Origin: Ypsolopha sequella
Lineage: Eukaryota > Arthropoda > Insecta > Lepidoptera > Ypsolophidae
NCBI GenBank assembly: GCA_934047225.1
Contig: CAKOHE010000083.1
Span: forward strand, 1 to 64,000
Length of the DNA stretch: 64,000 nt
Direction: 5' to 3'
Positions 56,050 through 64,000 of this stretch are shown here, one piece after another (within the stretch, counting starts at the first letter, position 1; each line of letters begins with the position of its first letter). The notes beneath the pieces were generated by a model. That model saw only the letters and a list, made by a program, of their open reading frames with translations, ran no database searches and had not been told where the DNA came from. A program made the translations under genes and the position numbers.

Positions 56050-58108
56050 TCATCTTTATGTGACAGTTTCATAAAGTATTAAAACACTCCTGTCATCTTT
56101 ATGTGACAGTTTCATAAAGTATTAAAACACTCCTGTCATCTTTATGTGACAGTTTCATAAAGTATTAAAACACTCCTGTCATCTTTATGTGACAGTTTCA
56201 TAAAGTATTAAAACACTCCTGTCATCTTTATGTGACAGTTTCATAAAGTATTAAAACACTCCTGTCATCTTTATGTGACAGTTTCATAAAGTATTAAAAC
56301 ACTCCTGTCATCTTTATGTGACAGTTTCATAAAGTATTAAAACACTCCTGTCATCTTTATGTGACAGTTTCAATAAGTATTAAAACACTCCTGTCATCTT
56401 TATGTGACAGTTTCATAAAGTATTAAAACACTCCTGTCATCTTTATATGACAGTTTCATAGAGTATTAAAACACTCCTGTCATCTTTATGTGACAGTTTC
56501 ATAAAGTATTAAAACACTCCTGTCATCTTTATGTGACAGTTTCATAAAGTATTAAAACACTCCTGTCATCTTTATGTGACAGTTTCAATAAGTATTAAAA
56601 CACTCCTGTCATCTTGATGTGACAGTTTCATAAAGTATTAAAACACTTCTGTCATCTTTATGTGACAGTTTCATAAAGTATTAAAACACTCCTGTCATCT
56701 TTATGTGACAGTTTCATAAAGTATTAAAACACTCCTGTCATCTTTATGTGACAGTTTCATAAAGTATTAAAACACTCCTGTCATCTTTATGTGACAGTTT
56801 CATAAAGTATTAAAACACTCCTGTCATCTTTATGTGACAGTTTCATAAAGTATTAAAACACTCCTGTCATCTTTATGTGACAGTTTCATAAAGTATTAAA
56901 ACACTCCTGTCATCTTTATGTGACAGTTTCATAAAGTATTAAAACACTCCTGTCATCTTTATGTGACAGTTTCATAAAGTATTAAAACACTCCTGTCATC
57001 TTTATGTGACAGTTTCAATAAGTATTAAAACACTCCTGTCATCTTTATGTGACAGTTTCATAAAGTATTAAAACACTCCTGTCATCTTTATGTGACAGTT
57101 TCATAAAGTATTAAAACACTCCTGTCATCTTTATGTGACAGTTTCATAAAGTATTAAAACACTCCTGTCATCTTTATGTGACAGTTTCATAAAGTATTAA
57201 AACACTCCTGTCATCTTTATGTGACAGTTTCATAAAGTATTAAAACACTCCTGTCATCTTTATGTGACAGTTTCAATAAGTATTAAAACACTCCTGTCAT
57301 CTTTATGTGACAGTTTCATAAAGTATTAAAACACTCCTGTCATCTTTATATGACAGTTTCATAGAGTATTAAAACACTCCTGTCATCTTTATGTGACAGT
57401 TTCATAAAGTATTAAAACACTCCTGTCATCTTTATGTGACAGTTTCATAAAGTATTAAAACACTCCTGTCATCTTTATGTGACAGTTTCAATAAGTATTA
57501 AAACACTCCTGTCATCTTGATGTGACAGTTTCATAAAGTATTAAAACACTTCTGTCATCTTTATGTGACAGTTTCATAAAGTATTAAAACACTCCTGTCA
57601 TCTTTATGTGACAGTTTCATAAAGTATTAAAACACTCCTGTCATCTTTATGTGACAGTTTCATAAAGTATTAAAACACTCCTGTCATCTTTATGTGACAG
57701 TTTCATAAAGTATTAAAACACTCCTGTCATCTTTATGCGACAGTTTCATAAAGTATTAAAACACTCCTGTCATCTTTATGTGACAGTTTCATAAAGTATT
57801 AAAACACTCCTGTCATCTTTATGTGACAGTTTCATAAAGTATTAAAACACTCCTGTCATCTTTATGTGACAGTTTCAATAAGTATTAAAACACTCCTGTC
57901 ATCTTGATGTGACAGTTTCATAAAGTATTAAAACACTTCTGTCATCTTTATGTGACAGTTTCATAAAGTATTAAAACACTCCTGTCATCTTTATGCGACA
58001 GTTTCATAAAGTATTAAAACACTCCTGTCATCTTTATGTGACAGTTTCATAAAGTATTAAAACACTCCTGTCATCTTTATGTGACAGTTTCATAAAGTAT
58101 TAAAACAC
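56050..58108 (+). repeat. 43-bp satellite array (about 48 copies) with higher-order duplication
   Basis: The unit is TCATCTTTATGTGACAGTTT followed by CATAAAGTATTAAAACACTCCTG in two parts. Rare variants (ATATGACAG...CATAGAG near 56441, ATCTTGATGT near 56611, TTTCAATAAG) recur exactly 903 bp later (57344, 57514), that is 21 units, and the ATCTTGATGT variant recurs again 387 bp (9 units) on, at 57901. The array therefore grew by block duplication as well as by single-unit slippage. Confidence 0.96.
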
Positions 58109-58111
58109 ACT

Positions 58112-59556
58112 TCCAGTAGAAAGCTTACACTCAGTAGGAAGCTTACACTCAGTAGGAAGCTTACACTCAGTAGGAAGCTTACAGTCAGTAGGAAGCTTAC
58201 AGTCAGTAGGAAACTTACACTCAGTAGGAAGCTTACAGTCAGTAGGAAGCTTACACTCAGTAGGAAGCTTACACTCAGTAGGAAACTTACACTCAGTAGG
58301 AAGCTTACAGTCAGTAGGAAGCTTACAGTCAGTAGGAAGCTTACACTCAGTAGGAAGCTTACACTCAGTAGGAAGCTTACACTCAGTAGGAAGCTTACAC
58401 TCAGTAGGAAACTTACACTCAGTAGGAAGCTTACAGTCAGTAGGAAGCTTACACTCAGTAGGAAGCTTACACTCAGTAGGAAGCTTACACTCAGTAGGAA
58501 GCTTACACTCAGTAGGAAGCTTACACTCAGTAGGAAGCTTACACTCAGTAGGAAGCTTACAGTCAGTAGGAAGCTTACACTCAGTAGGAAACTTACACTC
58601 AGTAGGAAGCTTACACTCAGTAGGAAGCTTACAGTCAGTAGGAAGCTTACAGTCAGTAGGAAGCTTACACTCAGTAGGAAACTTACAGTCAGTAGGAAGC
58701 TTACACTCAGTAGGAAGCTTACACTCAGTAGGAAACTTACAGTCAGTAGGAAGCTTACACTCAGTAGGAAACTTTCACTCAGTAGGAAGCTTACACTCAG
58801 TAGGAAGCTTACACTCAGTAGGAAACTTACAGTCAGTAGGAAGCTTACACTCAGTAGGAAACTTACACTGTAGGAAGCTTACACTCAGTAGGAAGCTTAC
58901 ACTCAGTAGGAAACTTACACTCAGTAGGAAGCTTACACTCAGTAGGAAGCTTACACTCAGTAGGAAACTTACAGTCAGTAGGAAGCTTACACTCAGTAGG
59001 AAGCTTACACTCAGTAGGAAACTTACAGTCAGTAGGAAGCTTACACTCAGTAGGAAGCTTACACTCAGTAGGAAACTTACAGTCAGTAGGAAGCTTACAC
59101 TCAGTAGGAAGCTTACACTCAGTAGGAAGCTTTCACTCAGTAGGAAGCTTACACTCAGTAGGAAACTTACACTCAGTAGGAAACTTACACTCAGTAGGAA
59201 GCTTTCACTCAGTAGGAAGCTTACACTCAGTAGGAAACTTACACTCAGTAGGAAGCTTACACTCAGTAGGAAACTTACACTCAGTAGGAAGCTTACACTC
59301 AGTAGGAAGCTTACACTCAGTAGGAATCTTACACTCAGTAGGAAGCTTACACTCAGTAGGAAGCTTACACTCAGTAGGAAGCTTACACTCAGTAGGAATC
59401 TTACACTCAGTAGGAAGCTTACACTCAGTAGGAAGCTTACACTCAGTAGGAAGCTTACAGTCAGTAGGAAGCTTACACTCAGTAGGAAGCTTACACTCAG
59501 TAGGAAGCTTTCACTCAGTAGGAAGCTTACACTCAGTAGGAAGCTTACACTTAGTA
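58112..59556 (+). repeat. 18-bp satellite array (about 80 copies) fused to Copia copy 2
   Basis: The unit is AGGAAGCTTACACTCAGT (it contains AAGCTT), with common variants ACAGTCAGT, AAACTT and TTTCACTC. Read on the plus strand in the Copia frame it encodes K-L-T-L-S-R repeats without stop from about 58880 onwards. One 2-bp deletion near 58868 switches the upstream part to another open frame (S-L-H-S-V-G). The antisense strand is also open (LLSVSF repeats). The array runs into the Copia zinc knuckle at about 59560. Confidence 0.95.
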
Positions 59557-59561
59557 GGAAA

Positions 59562-62137
59562 AAGTGCAAATACTGCAAAAAGTGCAAAAAGTCAGGCCAC
59601 ACTACCGAAGCATGTTGGAGTAATAAGAAAAGCAAAGGAAAAACGGTTGAGAACAGCAACCTCAACGTCTGCCTGAATAGCGTATCATCAACAACATCAG
59701 AAAAAGTTTGGTGTCTAGATAACGGCTGTTCGTCGCACATGTGTGGAGACAAAACGATGTTCTCAAATCTGAACCCCGAAAGAGGCACTCTAAAGTTGGC
59801 ATCAAATCATCACACAAGTCAAATCGAAGGAAAAGGGAATGTCCGCATAATCAACAATCATGGATCGATCGATATAAAGGACAGCTTGTTTGTTCCCGAG
59901 TTGTCAACGAACCTTCTGTCAGTCGGGAAAATAACCGATAAAGGAAAGAAGGTCATATTCGAGAAAGATAAGGCCTACATCGTAGACAAAGAAGGTGACA
60001 TGACACTGACAGCACAAAGAAAAAATGGACTCTACTTCCTAGATTTTGACATTGACAATAAAGTCAACAACAACTCTGCAAATATCGTGCAAAATAAAAA
60101 CAAAGATATTATGGAATGGCATCGAAAACTCGGCCACATAAATGAAAAGGACTTGGTGAAGTTGGCGAAAGAGGAGCTAATGTACGGTCTGGACTTGCAA
60201 GGTAAAATGGAAACTTGCGAAACATGCATCAAAAGCAAAATGACCCAATCACCATTTCCATCACACGAAAATACAGAGGAACCGCTAGAAATAATACATA
60301 GTGATGTGTGTGGACCTTTTGAATGCGAGACTTTAGCAGAGTCAAAATATTACGTAACATTCATTGACGATCACACACGTTACTGCCATCTATACTTCCT
60401 AAAGAAAAAGAGCGAGGTACTTGACAAGTTCAAGGAATATAAATCTGAAGTGGAAACCTTGCACAACAGGAAGATAAAAGCACTTCAATTGGACAACGGA
60501 ACAGAATACCGAAACAAAGAGTTCAATGATTTTCTCAAAACGCATGGAATCCACAGAAGGTTGACGGCAACATACACGCCACAACAAAATGGCATCAGCG
60601 AGAGAAAAAATAGATCCTTGCTGGATAAAGCCAGATGCTTGCTGATAGAAGTAAACGCACCCAAAATACTATGGGCCGAAGCAGTTAGTACTGCAAACTA
60701 CCTGATAAATAGAAGCCCGTCAAAAGCTCTCAAAGGAGAAATACCTTTCAAAAGATACCTCGACCGCACACCATCCGGAAACCACCTCCATGTTTTCGGC
60801 AGAAAAACCTTCATCTTAAAAAAAAATAGACGACGAAAACTGACACAAAAGACGAAAGAGGGATTATTCGTCGGATACTCGACGACGGCCAAAGCTTTTA
60901 GACTATTCATACCGGAAGAAAACAATGTGGTTATTAACAGGGATATAAAAGTAATAGAAAAGATGTACTTTGAAGAAAACAAAGACGAGGACTATAAAAA
61001 CCTAATAGACGGAGAAAAACAGGTACACCCGCAGAGTTCTGAAAAAGAAAAGAACATCAATATAACAAAAATGAACAAAAAGAAGAAGAAAAAACCCAAA
61101 ACTCGACACAGAACTGAAAGCTTTAGGATTTGTGGCATCAAGCTATGATCCATGTGTTTACATTCTGGCGAAAGGAGGAGTAACGATAATCCTCGCCATC
61201 TATGTCGACGACTTGCTGATTGCCTACTCGTGTCCTCAGAAAGTTAAGGAGATTAAGGACCTGCTAAACAAGAAGTTCGAACTAAAGGATCTGAAAAGAC
61301 CAGAACGTCTAATTGGAATAGATGTGACTTATACAAAGGATGGAATCAAACTGAACCAAGATAAGTTCATTGAAGACACCCTCAAAAGGTTCAACATGGA
61401 AGACTGTAAGTCCACATCTACACCCATGGAGCCAGGCCTTACGCTACAGAAAAGCGAAGCTGGGGAGAGAAAAGATATCCCCTACAAAAACATACATAAT
61501 TGGTACATTGATGTACTTAGCAGTGGCGACGAGGCCGGATATAATGTTTGCCGTTAGTTACCTGTCTCAGTTTAATGACTGTAATAGCGAAGAACACTTC
61601 AAGTGCGCAAAGAGAGTACTACGTTACTCTAAAGGAACAAGGAGTGTTGGCTTAACTTTCAAGAAAACTGGAAATGCCTTGTATGGAATGGCTGACGCAG
61701 ATTGGGGCGCATGCAAGCTAGACAGAAAGTCATTTTCTGGCTACTGTTTCAAATATGCAGGAACAGCAGTAAGCTGGATGGGCAGAAAGCAGAAAAGCAT
61801 CGCTCTATCGACAGCAGAGGCAGAATACATTGCTTTAACTGAAGCAGCAAAAGAGGCCATCCACCTAAAAGGATTATACAAAGACTTTGGGATGATCTAC
61901 CAAAGAATAGTCATCCAGAACGATAATCAAGCTGCCCTGAAGCTAAGCAAAAATTTTATGGTGACTTCGAAGTCGAAGCACATCGACTTGAAAGTGCATT
62001 TCATAAGAGACTGCATTCAAGAGAAAATCTTAGAAGTCGAATATTGTCCAACGGAAAACATGGACGCAGATTTATTAACAAAGGCAGTAGCTGGTCCACG
62101 ACTCTTCAAATTGCGAAGCAGCCTCGGAGTCAACTAA
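59562..62137 (+). pseudogene. Copia protease-integrase-RT-RNase H, deleted and frameshifted
   Basis: The frame starts with KCKYCKKCKKSGHTTEACW. The protease motif reads LDNGCSSHMCGD, with Asn replacing Ser of the DSG. The integrase zinc domain (WHRKLGHI, CETCIKSK) and core (IHSDVCGPF, LQLDNGTEY, NGISERKNR) keep D, D and E. After IEKMYFEENKDED the first half of RT is missing. Near 61095 the sequence jumps to LGFVASSYDPCVYILA in another frame, with the catalytic IYVDDLLIAY intact. A further frameshift lies at about 61490, after which RNase H follows (MADADWGACK, STAEAEYIAL, QNDNQAALKL), ending at the TAA at 62135. Not functional as a whole. Confidence 0.88.
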
Positions 62138-62154
62138 TGTGTTGTTGGGAGGAG

Positions 62155-62325
62155 TGTTGGTAATGACTGGCACATCACATTATTATCTATTGCCTGTTTT
62201 AGTTTATGGTTTGTCCTTATGTGACACACTCTGTAGAGAACTCTCAATGTGAATACATTGCTGATATTACCTCCTGTACTGTTGTATTTATTTAGATAGC
62301 AGACTATGTGCACGGAAACCTAACA
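62155..62325 (+). repeat. 3' LTR of Copia copy 2
   Basis: 171 bp, TGTTGGTAATGAC to CCTAACA. Right flank CCCGG. Confidence 0.88.
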
Positions 62326-62711
62326 CCCGGAGATGAGGGAAGGTAAGGTGGACATTTCGTTTTCGTGTGCTTAGGTACGGCAAGTAATCTAGGATTGAGA
62401 ATATACTGAGCTGCTTATTATTTTTGTTAATTGATACTATTACAATTTGAATTTCTTGTAACGGGCCGAGCTTCCTTTACTCGCACGCATTGCAGGCTCG
62501 CCCGACTGAATTTCACAACTATCTCTTTCTACCAAACGCGTAGTGTGTGTGGAACAGGGCTCAAATTACCTACGTTTAATTAAGATAATGTATTTTTAGT
62601 TAGTATACGGAAAACGGTTAATCATTATAATTTTGAAAGTATTAATTTAAACTAATGTTTTATACTCATTGAAATGTTTACTATAACCCGAAGCGAAAAA
62701 GAAAGTATCAT

Positions 62712-62812
62712 ACAGACCGTTCAGTTATTTTACCTCTGACAACTGGTTTAAGTCCAATACCTAAGAATAATTTTCGATCAGCCTAGAGGTAAATAAACTG
62801 TGAACGATCTGT
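62712..62812. repeat. Inverted-repeat element of about 100 bp
   Basis: ACAGACCGTTCAGTTATTTTA and its imperfect inverse TAAATAAACTGTGAACGATC bracket a short loop, a small MITE-like structure. Confidence 0.55.
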
Positions 62813-62922
62813 AAACGGTAAATTTAATTTTATTTAATTTACAAAATACTGATTGATGGGAAACTGTTAAAACTGTTCTTCAAAATATGGAAACTCGTAG
62901 AGCGAAGATTTGTTGTCCGTTG

Positions 62923-63319
62923 CTTAAGGTTAAAAACGTCACTAAGCGTAAAGTGCATAGCTTACCTTTGTTTTTCTTTTTTAGACGTAAAAATTGAAAA
63001 ACCTTTTGGTATGTGGCAATTGACACCAATAGTTCAGTATCAGTCAGATTTATAAAGCATGAGTTTGAAATTTAATGCACAATTAGTCATGGTCTTATCC
63101 AAACAAAGTTAAACTGCATTTTAAGTTGGTTTTGAAAAGATTATGACTAATTGTGCTTTATAAACCTCACTCATACCATAGACGAATCGTCCATGCTCAT
63201 ACTGAACTATTGGCGTCGATTGCCGCAGACTAAATTGTCTTTCAATCTTTTGATGTCTTAACAAGAAAAACAAAGTTAAGTTATGCACTTTGCGCTAAAT
63301 AACTGACGTTTGACCTTAA
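62923..63319. mobile_element. Foldback element of about 400 bp upstream of a candidate exon
   Basis: TTAAGGTTAAAAACGTCA and AAAGTGCATAGCTTACCTTT on the left are mirrored by AAAGTTAAGTTATGCACTTT and TGACGTTTGACCTTAA on the right. Further in, CCAATAGTTCAGTATCAGTC and AATTAGTCAT are also mirrored. Nearly the whole element is a degraded palindrome. Confidence 0.7.
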
Positions 63320-63511
63320 CTCAAGAAAGGCCAATTATGATAAAATTGGACAAGAAGGTGAAGAATTACGTTAAGACTATTACCATATTATTAAGACGCC
63401 TCTCAGCAATTTAATAATTTATTTTATTTAAAATAAACGTTCCAAATTTAAACATGTGCGAGACTAGCACTGTTTTTTCTGATAAAATAACAGTTCTTTT
63501 TGTTGTTACAG

Positions 63512-63571
63512 AAACCATCTAATGGAAGCATTAGCAGCAAACCCACCTTTAGAATCTGACGATGATAAAAA
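63512..63571 (+). CDS. Candidate 60-nt internal exon, product not recognised
   Basis: A strong acceptor (TTCTTTTTGTTGTTACAG) and a consensus donor (GTAAGT at 63572) bound exactly 60 nt. One frame is open: NHLMEALAANPPLESDDDKK. The other two are not both open (one has TAA, one TGA). A multiple-of-three length with an acidic, low-AT coding composition in an AT-rich flank supports a real exon. I cannot name the protein. Confidence 0.5.
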
Positions 63572-64000
63572 GTAAGTTACTCTAACTTCACTTCATTTGG
63601 GAAATTGCGATGTCACAATTTTTATAACTTATGCGATTCGCACCCTAGTTTTTCAAAATCAATTTTAAACAATCGTTCGTGACGCCTATAGACCTTCATC
63701 GCCAGGAATTATCATTTGCTATGTAACTTCTAAAAGAAGAATAAAAAAATCCAAAAACCTTTATACGACGACAAAAAAAATTTACACCTGATTTATATAA
63801 ATAAAGCCTTATCTTATCCAAACTAAGCTTTGTCCACCTGTGAAAACGACATGAAAATCCGTTCAGTAGTTTCGGAGATGTGCGCGAATAAACAAACAGA
63901 CAGACAGACAGAAGATTTGTGTTCTGTTTCCCTTTTTTGGTCACTCCCTTTCTATTTTTATTATTTATTTATTTAATAATTACTGTTCTTCAATGTTCAA
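63572..64000. other. Intron-like sequence with a retroposon tail
   Basis: AAAATCCGTTCAGTAGTTTC (63854-63873) followed by AATAAACAAACAGACAGACAGACAG is a common insect retroposon end. No coding is seen. Confidence 0.45.

Larger units (their letters stand above)
59560..62325 (+). mobile_element. Copia element, 3' part (copy 2)
   Basis: From the zinc knuckle onwards this copy holds protease, integrase, a partly deleted RT, RNase H, a purine tract (TTGGGAGGAG before 62155) and a 171-bp 3' LTR. The LTR and Gag 5' part are absent, and the satellites 56050-59556 lie in their place. It overlaps Copia copy 1 for about 610 bp with a few percent divergence, so it is a separate copy of the same family. 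Confidence 0.87.

Noticed and set aside
58775..59788. 337-codon minus-strand open frame of LLSVSF repeats
   Set aside because: It is the antisense reading of an 18-bp satellite and of Copia protease. An 18-bp repeat without stops is open by arithmetic. There is no independent sign of a gene.
30068..62325. Treating the two Copia halves as one element split by a 27-kb insertion
   Set aside because: They overlap by about 610 bp with sequence differences (for example LDSGCSS against LDNGCSS), so they are two copies. The near-matching flanks are only listed as an observation.

Overview
The window is a repeat-dominated piece of an insect nuclear genome, most probably a moth or butterfly. This rests on family recognition, not on a search: several short motifs that I know as common lepidopteran retroposon tails are present (CCGGCCAAGTGCGAGTC near 43520, TTCGTCCACTGCTGGACATAG near 34480, CTTCTGCCCGCGGCTCCGCC near 26226, AATCCGTTCAGTAGTTTC near 63856). 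BEL/Pao, Copia, Gypsy, Jockey-like and RTE-like elements and spliced host exons fit the same picture. There are no bacterial operons, no CRISPR array and no rRNA or tRNA gene that I can support.

Layout. 45-3872 (-) is a 5'-truncated Jockey-type LINE with an intact 952-residue ORF2. 3888-4676 is a lone LTR. 4677-11780 is AT-rich DNA with MITEs (a hAT MITE with 8-bp target duplication, a 1-kb foldback element, a 380-bp palindrome, a TTAA-flanked MITE) and one clear host exon, a CAS1-domain sialate O-acetyltransferase (CASD1) exon at 9382-9496 (-). 11783-15568 (+) is a complete LTR element that keeps only a BEL/Pao-type gag plus a 1.3-kb satellite. 16167-21632 (-) is a complete BEL/Pao element with near-identical LTRs but a mutated and internally deleted pol. 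21771-23048 (+) is the C-terminal half of the splicing protein Sm D1, with an expanded RG-rich tail split by a LINE fragment. 24200-27136 holds a Gypsy integrase remnant, a palindromic MITE and retroposons. A GC-rich terminal coding exon of an unrecognised gene lies at 27348-27494 (+) and a THAP-domain first exon at 29192-29330 (-).

30068-32385 (+) is the 5' half of a Copia element ending in a 44-bp satellite. 37896-40717 (-) is a very young non-autonomous LTR element (identical 268-bp LTRs, AAAG duplication) filled with tandem repeats. A THAP-like second exon is at about 41110-41242 (-). 42619-45066 contains a 0.56-kb direct duplication. 48528-55321 (+) is a 6.8-kb non-coding LTR element. 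56050-59556 is two abutting satellites (43-bp and 18-bp units) that run straight into the 3' half of a second Copia copy (59560-62325). A candidate 60-nt exon is at 63512-63571 (+).

The recurring theme is the association of LTR retrotransposons with satellites. Six element copies of at least four families have tandem arrays inside them or at their truncation points, often where gag or pol coding should be. Several still have matching target duplications and young LTRs, so defective, satellite-bearing copies have apparently been mobilised by enzymes supplied in trans. Host coding sequence is limited to isolated exons in a sea of transposons, so no complete host gene can be assembled from this window.
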